Source of the DNA: Torreya grandis
Lineage: Eukaryota; Streptophyta; Pinopsida; Cupressales; Taxaceae
Assembly: GCA_037957365.1 (NCBI GenBank)
Contig: JARHVA010002003.1
Span: 2,427,501 to 2,491,500 of the forward strand
Direction of reading: 5' to 3'
Length of the DNA: 64,000 nt
Below, one piece after another: positions 1-14,182 of the stretch; position 1 is the first letter of the stretch, and the number at the start of each line of letters is the position of its first letter. The notes under the pieces were generated by a model. That model was not told the origin of the DNA. It saw nothing but the letters and a program-made list of their open reading frames with translations, and searched no databases. The translations under genes and the position numbers were made by a program.

Positions 1-877
1 ATTTATTGCAATCACATATTGTTATTAGTTACATATAAAATTGTCCAATCTAAATATTTTGTCTAATTATTAAAAAATTATTTTTGAAAAAGAAAATAGT
101 TAGAAAAATATTGGTTAGAGGATATTGATAATACTATTTTTTTAGTGGAAATTCAAAAAAATTGAATTAAAAAAGAGAAAAAAATCTACATCAAATTCAT
201 TAGTTTTTTGTATCATTTTTAATTATTTTACTTTTATAAAAATTTAGGTTATTTGTATTGAATTTTCATAGTGAGTGTTGTATACAATCAACTATTAAAA
301 ATAATATTGGTATGTGTGATACTAAGAATATTGTCCCTCTTATGCATCACAATTTTAATATTATTTTCATTGTGAATTAATATGCATAGTGACCCATCAT
401 GCATATTCAAATGTCTATGTCATCTTCGAAGTCGATGGAATATTTGATAACTAAGAATATTTTAACAAACCCATAGATCCATTAGGATCTTATAAATCTC
501 TCTTATTTTTAATGGGTTACGTGCATGATTATTTAGTGATAAAAAAATGAAATATAAACATGACCTATGTTCAATATTGAGTGGTCACTTGACATGATCA
601 TCACATTTACTTTGTAATATGATGACTTTGTCATTAAAATTGCCTTGGAGAATCATGACCCTCCACGTGGTATGATCATAAAATGGTTGAGATTATGAAG
701 TTCACTTTTATACTATGGTCATATACATACTCATTAGAATTTTAATTCTAACATATAAACCCTACGAGTCTAGAGATAGCCAAAATATGATACCCACATA
801 AATCACCTATTAGTTATGGGATCATGGGGTATAATACAATCATAGAATTCACATTCATGATTTTAACAACTCTGTTG
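1..877. other. AT-rich intergenic DNA, nothing recognised
   Basis: No reading frame of useful length, RNA gene or element end is visible here. The stretch from about 540 to 720 has short phrases resembling parts of the repeat that follows, so an older repeat unit may extend into it, but I cannot align it convincingly. Confidence 0.5.
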
Positions 878-1702
878 ACCCATTATATTTTCAAATCCAT
901 TTTAAAAATCCACTAATCCACTAAAAAATGTGATCATATTAAAAATTACTAAGGTCTAAATTTATATAATGTTTAAATCATGAACCTTATATTGAATTAA
1001 AGTGAATTGTCCAAAAAATATTTATGTTTAAGACTTATGCTATATGTATATAAGTTGATGTAACTAGAATATGGTAAACATAAAGCATTATACAAAATTA
1101 CCATGATAACCTTAGAGTGAACATTTTATTTCATTTCACTTTATATTCTTTATGAATTCACACATTTGATGAAACGTAGTGTTCACAAGGCACCATGTGG
1201 AGTCCATCTAGCGATCACAAGGTGACATCATTCACAGAGTCCTTTGGTGTGACATTTGGCTTCCTTGTCTTCCCTCACAATAATTAAGTTGATATAAATA
1301 CACTTTATAAACCCATTTTATTTTCAAATACATTCCATAAATACATGAGTTTATTAAAAATTGTGATCATGTTCTTAATTAATAAGGTCCCAAGTGATAT
1401 AATGTTTAAAGTGTGAACCTTATCTTAAATTAGAGTGAAGTGGCCACAAATGTTTTATGTTTGAGAATTACTCTATATGCATAAAATGGGGCCATAATTA
1501 GACTATGCTATAAACTAAATATTTATACAAAAGTGACCACAATAGTCTTGAAGTAAAATTTTGTTTTCATTTAACTTTATATTCCTCAAGTGTCCATACC
1601 TTTGATGAAATGCACTAATCATAAGCCACCATGCGGAGGCCATCTAGCAATCATGGGGTGACAACATTCACGGAGGCATTTGGCTTGACATGTGGCATCC
1701 TT
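878..1702. repeat. Diverged direct tandem duplication, period about 433 bp
   Basis: Unit 1 runs about 878-1266 and unit 2 about 1311-1702. They share ordered landmarks: ACCCATT..ATTTTCAAAT at the start, 'ATAATGTTTAAA' then 'GTGAACCTTAT' in the middle, 'TTTGATGAAA' followed by 'CACCATG(T/C)GGAG', 'CCATCTAGC' and 'TTCAC(A/G)GAG' near the end. Both carry many substitutions and small indels, so the duplication is old. No coding potential is evident. It may be a remnant of a tandem array or a duplicated non-autonomous element. Confidence 0.7.
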
Positions 1703-3202
1703 TTAGATCGTAATGATCATGAAGTTCCTTCATAGTTTTATGTGCTTTTTCTTTAACCATAACAACTTAGATTTTTATATGTGATTTTTTGTTACTGTTA
1801 GTTTCATTTTATTTATGAGATTAGGATGTTATTATATGTGACATTTCCTTAATGATATGCAATGTTATTTTTCTATGAAATAAAATGAAATGGTTTTAAT
1901 TATATATAATGAAAACAATTTCAAAAAATACATATGCCACCAATTATTAATTATTTAGACTATATTATAATGTGGAGGATTATGGTGTAGTGGATCCAAC
2001 ACCAAGCCCAAGATGCTCAGGGAGAGCTCCCATAAAATCATGACATTCCCACATTTTAATCCTAGGCATTTTTATTAATTAAGCAGCTTTGTCTTGTATC
2101 AATTTATCATCCTAATAAGTAATATTATATTATTAATAGTCTCTCTCTACCAATTTAATAAATTAATCTAGTCTTTGTCTTCATCTTGTGTTGTTTATAT
2201 TTAATTCATATGTAAATTTCACAATTTTGAATCTTAGATTTCAATCTACAAAAATATTTCGAAAGCAAACTATGATCTAAAGTCATGAATCAATGTGCAT
2301 TGCTCAAGGGTATATTCAATTACCAAAAAATGTTTATATATTTATTTGCTTTTAAAATATTTTATAAAATATATTTTATAGATATGAGATGAGATATTTT
2401 AAGGACTTTCAAGCCAAAGTATATTATCCTTTTTTCATTTTTAATATTGAAATTTTATGAAAAAATTTAAACAATTTTTGTACTCAATTTTTTGTATAAA
2501 ATATTTTATGACGCCATGTTTATATGGTATTGATAACTTTTTGATATCACATTTGTAATTTATGTCTTTTAAAATTTCAAAATATGAAAAAAAAAATACA
2601 ACTTGCCTCAAATTTGGGTTTGAGAGTGTTCAAAAGCTATAAAATATTTATTACTTCAAGTTAATATGTTTTAGATATTTAAAAATGGAAAATTAGAATT
2701 TTTGGGGGGAGATTGAAATAGGTTATGCTTTAATTTTGTTTCTTTTACAGTTTACTAGGAGGAAAAAATGATTTATTCATATTTGTGTCTTGTTAGAAGT
2801 ATATGTAAGTGAAATTTACATACATGGGATATCTTGGGTGTTGCAATTACTTTAAATTTATGTGGGGCAAGTCTTTATTAATTAACTTGAATACTATCAA
2901 GATAAATAAATTATCAATAGGCAAAGGTTCTAAAATAATAACTTGTATTGAATAATTTAAATAATTAAAAACCATGCATAAATAAGCCTTAACTCAGAAT
3001 TGGAGTTGACATGCAAATTTTGGAACTCTAAAAACAAATGAAACTCAACTTGTTATTTTTAGCAGCTTCTATTTTCATTAAGTTTTTCATGCAAGTATGT
3101 GCATATTTAAAACATATAAAAATAAACTAAACTCTAAAATAAATATATGAGATGAATTTCAACTCAAGTTCAAGTGATTTCCATTATAAAAATAGACAAA
3201 AC
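1703..3202. other. AT-rich intergenic DNA, nothing recognised
   Basis: No supported gene, repeat boundary or structural RNA. Only short homopolymer runs and AT-rich palindromic stretches are seen. Confidence 0.5.
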
Positions 3203-3760
3203 CTAACATTGGTATTAGATCGGGTGTTTTCCATCAATCATGAGATTATATTTTTAGGATCCATTGAACATTACTATCCTCCATGCATACATGATACCTT
3301 TTTCACTTGGTGAATTTCATTTGAGGAGTCTTGATACATTCATATTTTATTGTATTCAATTATTCTAGTTGACTATGTTTTTGCACCCTTATTCCAACCA
3401 TTGATTCTATCTTCTACATTCCTATATAATTTGATTTCTCTAAAAGAAGAACCAATTGTATTGAAAAGGTGAAACATCATTTCAAGTCAAATAAATAAAG
3501 TAAGATCTAAAATCTGAAAGTGGAACTATAGTAGGAGGCATCCAAGGAATTTTAAGAAAAACATCATTATCATTACGCTTATATTGAGCTATCTTATATT
3601 ATTGATGACTTTGTTAATACCATGAGACACATTAGTTGTACATGTTAATAAAATTATATAGGAATATGCTAAATGTATTATGTGCCCAATGATTCTTATA
3701 TACATGCTCAACTTTCCAATCTAAGCATCTACGTTATTGTCCTAGCTATTTTATTTAGAT
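3203..3760 (+). mobile_element. Ty1/copia internal fragment without LTRs
   Basis: The sequence begins with CCTAACA followed by TTGGTATTAGA, an LTR end plus a decayed initiator-tRNA-Met primer site. It then runs parallel to 11514-12075, the start of the interior of the copia element nested further downstream. Shared landmarks include 'GGTGTTTTCCAT', 'CATTGAACATTACTATCCTC' and 'GGTGAAACATCATTTCAAG'. The matching LTR is not present upstream apart from its last seven bases, and the similarity stops near 3760. This is therefore a broken copy of the same family, truncated on both sides. The reading frame is full of stops. Confidence 0.75.
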
Positions 3761-3779
3761 CCAAAAACACTATTTTTTT

Positions 3780-5201
<1,422 letters not shown>

Positions 5202-5719
5202 GATTTCTATTTCCCATTTTAATATAAAATGCATATAATTTTAATATCATAAACTTGTTATACTATTTATATATATCAAATTCTATGTTTCTCTCTATTT
5301 CCCATTTTAATATTGTATTATTGAAAAATAAGGAAGAATCAAATTTAATGATGAGGACCACTTGTCCCTATGGTTTACAGACTTAAAAAATAAACACCAA
5401 CTATTTTGAGTAAACAAATTATATAAAATTATTTTATGATCAAAATAAAGATCCCAAATATGGGTTATCCCATAAACTTTAGTCATAAATTTTATATTAT
5501 AATTATGTGGTTAGTTGAAATAATAGAAGGATTTAAAAATATTTTATTTTTATTTTTTCACCTCTTTGCATGAAAAGTATCATATAGATATAAACTTCTC
5601 ATGTGCCCTTTTTGGTTGTTCACTTTTAAGAATCTACTGAGTTATATTCTTTGAATGATGAAATAAGAGTATATTGATCAAATCTGTATGGATATAAGGA
5701 ATGGTATCAACATAGATAC
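5202..5719. other. 3' flank of helicase copy 1, then unassigned DNA
   Basis: Positions 5202-5345 match 31956-32100 after helicase copy 3, sharing 'ATAAAATGCATATAATTTTA' and 'GTATTATTGAAAAATAAGGA'. This flank was therefore part of the duplicated unit. Nothing is recognised from about 5346 to 5719. Confidence 0.65.
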
Positions 5720-7085
5720 AAGACATTATTTACAAATAACCATAGCCACCATGAAAATGTATTTCTAAAAGTATGATGCATGAAAGGTGATTATTTTTGT
5801 GATTATTATAATTAGACATAGATAAATGAAGATTAGTTATAGAAAAGGGTTGATATTAATAATATTATCTTATTGAAGAGATTAAACTAGCACTTTTAGA
5901 GTTATCATAACCACAACATTTCCCCAACTTTTATAATATATGTATGTGAAAGGAACAAAAATATATTTTTCCAAGATACATAAATCTCAAGTGTTAACAT
6001 CAAAAAACATCACATTCATGAAGGAGTTGAATGTAAAAAATTGATACATAAAACAAAGAGTAGCAATATTATATAATGTCTCCAGAAACCTATCAAGTAG
6101 GATGAGAGTGTCTTACATAAAGGTAAGGAATATCATTGATAGCTATATGATCACAGGAGATAAACTAGGGATAGAAAACCACTATACTTAAATATTTAAT
6201 ATCCATAATTAAGATGGTGGGAAAATTTTGATATGTTCTTTGTTGGAAGGTTTGTGATTTTTGTTTGGGATTTTGGACAATTAAGTCTAATAATGGATAA
6301 ACCCCCATATGAAATTACAATACAAGTAAAATTATTATAGAACAACTTTAGAACCATTTTTACACTAGATGTGTTTTTTTAAATAATAAGATAAAGCTGA
6401 AGAACAACAATGGTTTCAATAACTTTTAACAAATCTAAGAGATATTAATCCAAATGTTAAAGATTGGTAGTTTTTGATGACTAGAATAGATTCTTCATTG
6501 GAAATATCTTGAAAGGAAGATATTAATGAAAATATTCATTTATTTTCAACAAATGAGAATGTGCATCAATGTAGTAAGAGAAAATTGTACCCATTGAATC
6601 AGTGTATTGCTCGAAACATTATAATTATAGGATAAATAAATAATGTTATTGGATTGGATGATGAATAATTAGAAGTTGAATTATTGATTACTATTAGCAC
6701 AAGGTTTATTCTCACTAAAAAATTATGGACAAAATTAGGTCTTGTCAATGGTGCACTTGGATATGTTTAAAGTATTGTACACACACTAGCATTAGTACCC
6801 CCTGAACCATCTACATATATAATGGTTCAATTTGATAATTACAAAGGATTCATTTTTTTGATGCAACTCTAACTAAAATTCTAATCACCCCTATACAAAT
6901 GTGTCATGTATGTTAGTTACTTTTAAAATTGGCATGGGGATTGACAATCATAAAATGATAAATATTAACACTTGACAAAGCCACAATCGATATAGGACTT
7001 TTAGAAAGACAAGGTTTGACATTTATTTCCATGTCAGATATCAAGTCATTACAATTTGAATATCATAAACTTAATGTTATACTTC
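5720..7085 (+). pseudogene. PIF1-like helicase remnant, copy 2
   Basis: Parallel to copy 1 over its whole length, with the same order of landmarks: the start near 'AACCATAGCCACCATGA', the GQLP-type segment near 6270, the segment equivalent to the copy 1 open stretch at about 6475-6720, and C-terminal remnants reading 'ATIDIGL' and 'RQGLTFI' near 6980-7030. It is more decayed than copy 1 and has no frame of note. It lacks the microsatellite and joins directly to copy 3 at about 7086. Confidence 0.7.
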
Positions 7086-7086
7086 A

Positions 7087-7844
7087 TAAAGGAGGGTTGA
7101 TATAAGTCATTTTATCTATCAAGATGGATTAAACTAGCACTTTTGGATTCATCACAACCATAATGTTTCCCCTTTTTACTACTTTCTCCAATTAGAGATG
7201 CAATATTTAATATTGTTACATCAATAATACATACAACCTTGGGACTGCCTATTTTAAATTTAAAAAAAATAGAAGTAATAAGGTTAACAAAATTTTATGA
7301 ATAAATTGTACATGTTATGTATATTTTTATTATTGAGATAATATTTATATGGTAAAATATGCTAAAAAATATAGATTCTTGACTATACCAAACATTCATA
7401 GAAAATTTTGATATATGCTTTGGTGGAAGGTTTATGATTTTTGTTGGGGGTTTGGGACAATTGCCTCTAGTAATGAATAAACCTCTATATATAAGTACAA
7501 GAAAATTAAATTTATTATGGAAAAAATTTAAAACCATATGAGTTTTTTAGACAACAAAATCAAACTAAAAAACATCTTTGGAAACTTCTAACAAATCTAG
7601 GAGATGTTAATCCAACCATTAAAGATTGATATAATTTATGACTAGAACAAATGTTTAGCTTGAAATATTTGAAAAGGAATATTTTAACAAATATATTCAT
7701 TTATTTTAAACAAATGATAATGTGCATCAATGTAGTAAGATAAAATTGCATGCATTGAATCAACATGTTGCTCGAAGCACTGCAACTAGAGGACAAATAA
7801 ATAACATTGAGGGATTAGATGATGAATAGTTAGAAGTTGAATTA
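7087..7844 (+). pseudogene. PIF1-like helicase remnant, copy 3, 5' part
   Basis: Starts at 'AGGGTTGATATAAG', equivalent to about 3896 in copy 1. It includes a GLGQLPLV segment near 7450 and continues to the middle of the helicase. It breaks off inside the segment that reads GAATTATTGATTAC in copy 2. The break carries AATTA (7840-7844), repeated at 31499-31503, so copy 3 was split by insertion of Element 1. Joining the halves restores the order seen in copies 1 and 2. Confidence 0.75.
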
Positions 7845-10020
7845 TGTTGTCGTATATTTTTTTAAAATCATAAAAAAACCAATGGAAAATTGAATTTTTA
7901 ATAAATAGTTAAGAAATTTTAATTTCACCCAAAACGGTCTAAATTTTGAAAAAAATCTAAAGATTTAATTACTTATTGATTAATTAAAAATTTAAGACTA
8001 ATTTGATTTTTATCCCAAATTGTTTAAAAGCAAATTTGAATATCTCATGAAAATTTTCATTGGCATTCTTTGTAAATTACAAAAATCATTTTGCTTTTCA
8101 TGAGTTGTGCAAATACATGTTACTTTTTCATAAGTTATGAAAATTGCAAAAACTTTTCAATTTCCATGCAATTTTCAAAATCTTTTTTGACTTTAGTGTT
8201 TTTTTTTTAAAGAGTTTTCATTCAATTTTCAATTTTATTTTTGATTTGCGTGTAAATTACCAAAAAAATAGTTTTTGTTTAAATTGCATTAAAAAAAATT
8301 CCAAAAGCATTTTAAAACTTCATGTAAATTGCAAAAATGTTTTGAATTTCCATTTTTGTGCAAATCTAAATTCCATTCCCATAAGACATGCAAATGAAAA
8401 CCATGCTTCCATAAACCATGAAAATGCAAGTTACATTTCTAAAATCCATGTAAATGCAAACTTCCACTTTCCAAATTGCATGTTTTAAATGGTGTAAATT
8501 AAAGTTTATTTGTCAAGCCTACATGCAAATTCATTGATTTTTTCATTAATCATGAAAATACCATTTCTTTCTTGGGTAGTGTTAAAATAAGTTTGTCTTC
8601 CATTCAAAATTATCTTTTCAATTTGCATGTTCATTCTGGTAATTTTAACATTTCAAAAATTGAATTTCCATCAATTTTTTAGCCAACAACTATCGAGAAG
8701 AAATTTTATCAAGTTCACAAAAGGGAAGTGAATTGAAAAAAAAGAAAGGATTTTTGGTCATGCAAGTTTATAGAGGTTTTTAAAAATATTTTCTATATGA
8801 GAGCATAACATCTTTTACATGGAAGAAAGGGAAAGGTCTACCATTTTTTTTCAATTCTTTCTTTCTCTTTCCTCCTAGCCACACCATGCAAGCTACATAA
8901 ATGTATTTTGGGAAGTTTGAATAATTTTTGTTTAAATCTTCAATTTATTCCAAGGAGGCACCATATAAGTTGTATGCCTCCCCCATGATTAGAATTTTTG
9001 ACAAAATATGTAAACTTTCATAAATTATTTCCAAGACTGAGTTGGGTGCTACATAGACATAATCAGATTTTAGGCAAAAAATACAAACTTCATTTTAAAA
9101 CTTATGATTATATTATTAGGAACCACATGGGTTGTATGCCCCCCAAAATGAGAAGATTTATTTAAAAATTTAAAATTTATTTCCTTTTTTTTAGTTGTCA
9201 AAGTCATATGACCTATAAAATAAGCAAATTTTTTTAATTTTTTAATCTCCTTCAACCAATGATGTATCATATGACCCACTAGTGAAGAAGTTTGAGCAAT
9301 TTTTTTTGTTTGGTTTCTCCTACCCAGCACTAAATCATACAACTATCATATGGCTAGTCATACACCAAAATGGAAGGTGATAAAAAATTTCAAAAAAGGC
9401 AAAAGGGAATAAGCAAAATTTTGGCATAAATATTTTTCATTTACCAATTAAAACTTTGAATATCATGATTTTTGAATTGGTATGGTTTTGGCTTGGAGGA
9501 AGATGTTAAAAAAAATAAGGTATTTTAAGGTAAAAATTTGGTTTTACTGAATTGGTAACAATTGGGGATGGAATTGATGGGTGAATTTTTTTTTATCATT
9601 TTAGTTCATGAATTGAAGATTGCATGGTCACAAGATTCCCTTAAAAAATGTTGAGCATTGATAATAAAAATAAAAAATAAAAATTGTGGGATTTTTAAAT
9701 TTCAAAAATTTAAAAAATCACAAGGAATAGGGAAAATGTTTTAAAATTTGAAAACAAAATTTTTATAATTTATTCAATTCATTTTTGTTAGTCGAAAAAG
9801 TTTTTCATAAATAATATAGAATAATTTTTATAGTTGTAGTTACAAGTAGGAAAATTGGTTAAGGGAAAATTAGAATTCACATAGGGAGCATTAAAAATAT
9901 GTTGGAGTAATTTTCATGATCTACTTGTGAGTATAAACTTTTATTTGTAATTATATCATTATTTGCAAATAAGAAGCTTTTCTATAAATTTTCAAAATTA
10001 TTAGTTTTGTTGTCAAATTG

Positions 10021-11096
10021 ATGTCTTCGTCTCTTACTTTAAAAAATGAGATTTCAAATAAAGGTAACAAAATCATGAAGTATCAATTTCAAGGTGTGGC
10101 ACTTCCTTCACCACTACATTCCAATGTTATAAATATCACTGACATCATTAGGCCATATCAACTTGGATGATTTCTCAAAATGAATAAACATAGTGCATAA
10201 GATAGATTTTGGTCAAAGTATTTGTGATAGTGAATTGGCATAGGTGGCAACATTACCAATGTCATTATAGTCTCTTAAGTTAGTTTTAATCATGGCAAAT
10301 ATTATAATTTGGAGACAAGGGAGGTAAGAGATCCCCAAGGGGAGTTGGTAGTGAGTTTTGCTCCTAGGCAAATTTACAACATTTTTGCCTTTCAGATTGT
10401 GAATCTTTTGTGCATCTAACCCCTAAGTCATCCCAAAGCTTTTACGATGACAATAGTACGGCATGTTCTAAACAAGTCAACAAAGAATGGTTGACTAATC
10501 TGAAACATTCCTCTACTTGGATTCTAAAAAATATTGCAAGATCTTATTTAAAATATGAGATAAGTGACATGGTCACAATATTGCATAGGATAGTGTGAAA
10601 TAAAATGGAAAATAAAGTTTAGACATGGATGTATATATTCATTTCGATCATCCTTAAAAATAATCAATATATTAATTGGGAGTAGTTAATCAGTGATGCC
10701 ATTCACAATCAACTCATGGAGGTAAAATTCACCTCAAAATTCTATATGAATTTGTATCTCATTTATGTTTTAGTGAGTTAAACATATTTTGAATGATTGT
10801 ATACAGTGGATGATTTTAGGAAATCAATGGTGTATGAATTTTATCCCCAATTGGCATTGAAGGAGAACACTTTTCACTTCAAAATATTAAATTATTATTT
10901 TATTCATTTCATCATTTAGTTTTTTGAAAAGGAATTCTTCAACATGAGAATATTAGTTACAACTACTATAGAGATAAAAAGATGGGGAAATTGGTTTATA
11001 TAGATCTCAAACTTCAGTTATTTGAGAATTAGTGATTTCAAAGTTCCTCCTTGCATGCTTTTATGATATGTCAACAACATGTGGGCATTGTTGGAA
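10021..11096 (+). pseudogene. LTR-encoded reading frame, copy A, part 1
   Basis: Same frame as copy B at 27105. It starts ATGTCTTCGTCT at 10021 and reads through remnants such as 'GVALPSPL' and 'VNKEWLTNLKHSSTW' (near 10470). One open stretch covers 10410-10598. It is interrupted at 11096 by the copia insertion and resumes at 14183. Most stops are TAA or TAG where copy B or the context suggests CAA or CAG. The product is unrecognised. Confidence 0.55.
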
Positions 11097-11521
11097 TGTT
11101 AGGGAATAATTATCCCTCATATTAATTTGTATATCATAATGTGAATAATTAAAAGATTAATAATTAACTATAACATATAGTTACATTGTTAGATATTTTG
11201 GGTCAGTAATTAATTGATGTAATATTGTTATAGCAATATTACAATTGTAGATTAGTTATTTTTTGGTTAATATATAGTTGGTTGTATATTTTTATATGTT
11301 ACTCATGTAAGAGATTGAGTATTTGGGTGAGAGATTAGTATAGATATAATCTCCCCAATAATAAGAAAGAGTTTTCCTATATATTTGTAAATGACCTGTA
11401 TAGATTGGTAATGGAATGAAATAATAGTTTGGTGCGTTAAATATTATCTTTTTCTATATGTTCAGCTCTATTTTACACTACCTAAAATAAATCCTCGTAT
11501 AGGCTCCTAAAATGCCTAACA
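11097..11521 (+). repeat. Copia 5' LTR
   Basis: 425 bp with the perfect terminal inverted repeat TGTTAGG...CCTAACA. It aligns end to end with 13758-14182, with numerous mostly transition differences. Confidence 0.88.
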
Positions 11522-11522
11522 T

Positions 11523-11534
11523 TGGTATTAGAGT
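11523..11534 (+). other. Copia primer-binding site (initiator tRNA-Met type)
   Basis: TGGTATTAGAGT, one base after the LTR end. It matches the common plant copia site TGGTATCAGAGC at 10 of 12 positions, with C-to-T decay. Confidence 0.8.
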
Positions 11535-13746
11535 GGGTGTTTTCCATTAATCATGAGATTCTATTTTTAGGACCCATTGAACATTACTATCCTCCATGCA
11601 TAAATAATACCTTTTTCACCTAGTAAATTTCATTCGAGTAGTTCTGACACATTCATATTTTGTTGTATTGAATTATTTCAATTGACTATGGTGTCTGCAC
11701 CCTTATTCCAACCATCGGTTCTATCTTTTACATCCCTATATAATGTGATTTCTGTGAAGGAAGCACCATGTGTTTTGAAAAGGTGAAACATCATTTCAAG
11801 TCAAATAAATAAAGAAAGATCTAAAATATGAAAGTGGAACTACAATATGAGGCATCCAAGGAACTTCAAGAAAAACATTATTATCATTACACTTCTATTG
11901 AGTTAGCTTATATTATTGATGACTTTGTCATTTCCATGAGACTCATCAGTTGTACATGTTAAGTAAATTCTATAGGAATATGCTAAATTTATTATGTGCC
12001 AAATTATTCTTATGTGCATGCTCAACTTTCTAATCTAATCATCTACATTCTTGTCCTAGTTATTTTATTCAACTATGGTGATCTTTAAATGTAGTTTAGT
12101 TGTCCAAAATGTCAACTAGAAGCAAATAAATCTCTACATCTTCTATTCTCATGATTATTTGATTCTTACGAGCTCTGATATAGATTTGTTTTATCATATC
12201 GGTATAGTCTACTTTCTCCACTCATCCAAAAAATATATATGTGTCTAGTCCTCTTTCATATGTGCAGTCCTCTCATGTATAGATTAGAGTCTGAGTTAGC
12301 ATCACAAACTAGAGAACATGAATATGTTTTCAAAAACATGACTAATTTGAATTTTTTACTATGAAAATCTATAGTCAAAGTCATCCATGTGCAAACTGAA
12401 GATACCTCGACTATGAAAAGCCTCTCTTGAAGTGGTATTTGTTTAGATTTGTGCATCTCTACAAGAGAGTTTTCTGGGTCAAGTCCGTGATATAGAAACC
12501 TATATCACCACCAAATATTCATGTACCCTATTACGGCCTTATATCCATGAAATAACCCTAACATGCATAAGTAATTCTTTTATCATATGTATGTAGTAAG
12601 GTTTTTTATGGTGTGGTTTGCTTAGTATGAGTTATTATAATATTTTTTCTTTGGGAGTATAAAAATATTAGTCACTACTTTAAATCAAAGTTGTAAATTT
12701 TGAGTTTTGGTTGAGATTTAATTTAACTTGTCCAAATGGTATTTTGGTCTAATTGTCCATAGTATTTAGGTTGATCAATTATCTGATCAATATAAATAGT
12801 TATTTATTGTATTATTTGTCAAAGTTTTTTTATTAGGTCATTATTAAAATGTCATTTATATCAAAAATTCAAAAAACTTAGATTTAATTTATTTTCTCAA
12901 ATTCATATTATATAGTTGAATCATTTGATTTATGTCAATAGTTCTTAGTCTATTATATGTCAATATTAAAAGTCAAAGTGTCAAAAAACATTATTTGTAA
13001 GGGATACACTATCACTTGTATTTGATGTCCTAAGTCAAATGTTGAATGTGTCAGTATTATGGGGGGAACCCATTCCATTCAAAGTGATATGTAATTGAGC
13101 TTCATGACTTCATCAATTGAGTAAGCAAATTCTTCAATTGGAGGTTGGAAGACATTGGAAGATGGAGGCTTTATATGCCTCTCATTATCTACTAATGAAG
13201 GGGTACTTCTACTTTAGTGGTTCATATATATTTTATCTATTTTCAGCATGTATTTGTATGTGTGATAAATAAGAGGTGTGTTTCCTATTTTCCCACACAG
13301 TGCACTACATAGAAAAGATGTTTATGAGAAATAGGAATGTGGCAATAATTAGGAGGGAAGCTAACTATAGAGATCCTCTAATTGCCTTAATTTTATATGG
13401 AGATCATCATCCAATGACATGTCTATTGCAATCAAATGGAGTAAATGTGGGATGTATTCTTTGTATAATAGTGGTCATGTGTAGTAATATTTAGATAGTG
13501 GTATGCATACCTAAGAGTATGCATTAGCATACAATTCTATTTGAGCCAATTCTTAGAAAGATAAGAGTGAAAGTTGAATAAATGGTTCCTGTTGATAAGT
13601 TCCCACACTATTTAGGTTAAAGTAGTTCTCTTAGTGAGTGGTTTATGGTAGATGTTCCTATTCGAGGTTTTCACAGTAATTCAATTGATGTGTTCCTTCT
13701 TTACTTTCATTAAGTTCTATGAAACACAAATTACCATGTAAGGCCT
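11535..13746 (+). pseudogene. Copia interior, decayed and shortened
   Basis: The first about 540 bp match the fragment at 3203-3760 and start with a possible gag frame near 11690. From 12076 to 13740 no gag, integrase, RT or RNase H motif can be read reliably. Open stretches such as 12256-12456 (minus strand) and 13276-13494 (plus strand) do not show recognisable domains. Large internal deletions are likely. Confidence 0.5.
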
Positions 13747-13757
13747 AAGGGGAGGAA
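13747..13757 (+). other. Copia polypurine tract
   Basis: AAGGGGAGGAA directly abuts the TGTTAGG start of the 3' LTR, as expected for the plus-strand primer. Confidence 0.85.
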
Positions 13758-14182
13758 TGTTAGGGAATAATTATCCCTCATAATAATTTGTATATCATAA
13801 TGTGAATAATTATGAGATTAATAATTCACGATTATGTATAGTTAGTTTGTTACATAGATTTGATCAGTAATTAGTTGACGTGATATTGTTACAACAATAT
13901 TATAATTATAGGTTAGTTATTATTTGGATCATATATAGTTGGTTATATATTGTCATATGTTACTCATATAGGAGATTGAGTATTTAGGTGAGAGATTAGT
14001 GGAGATATAATTTCTCCTATTATAGGAAAGAGTTTTCCTATATATTTTTAAATAACTCATATGGATTGGTAATAGAATGAAATAATAGTTTGGTGTGTTA
14101 AATATTATCTTTGTCTCTATGTTTAGCTCTAGTGCACATTGCATGAAATAAATCATGGTATAAGATCCTACAATACCTAATA
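13758..14182 (+). repeat. Copia 3' LTR
   Basis: 425 bp, the same length as the 5' copy. Its last bases are CCTAATA, a single decay step from CCTAACA. Confidence 0.87.

Larger units (their letters stand above)
11097..14182 (+). mobile_element. Non-autonomous Ty1/copia element nested in Element 1 LTR
   Basis: Two 425-bp LTRs (11097-11521 and 13758-14182) begin TGTTAGG and end CCTAACA or CCTAATA. An initiator-tRNA-Met-type primer site follows the first LTR and a purine tract precedes the second. The interior is only 2236 bp, too short for a complete gag-pol, and no pol motif could be read with confidence. The flanks TGGAA (left) and TACAA (right) are only a weak target duplication. The uninterrupted counterpart of the insertion point is near 28178 in the 3' LTR ('GCATTGATGGAACTGG'). 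Confidence 0.85.

Noticed and set aside
9070..9342. Minus-strand open stretch with a relative at 26281-26538 in the other LTR, sharing 'SLVGH-IHHW-KEIKKLKK'
   Set aside because: The two versions agree over only part of their length and have different starts and ends. Similarity at the DNA level explains the match, so I do not call a gene.
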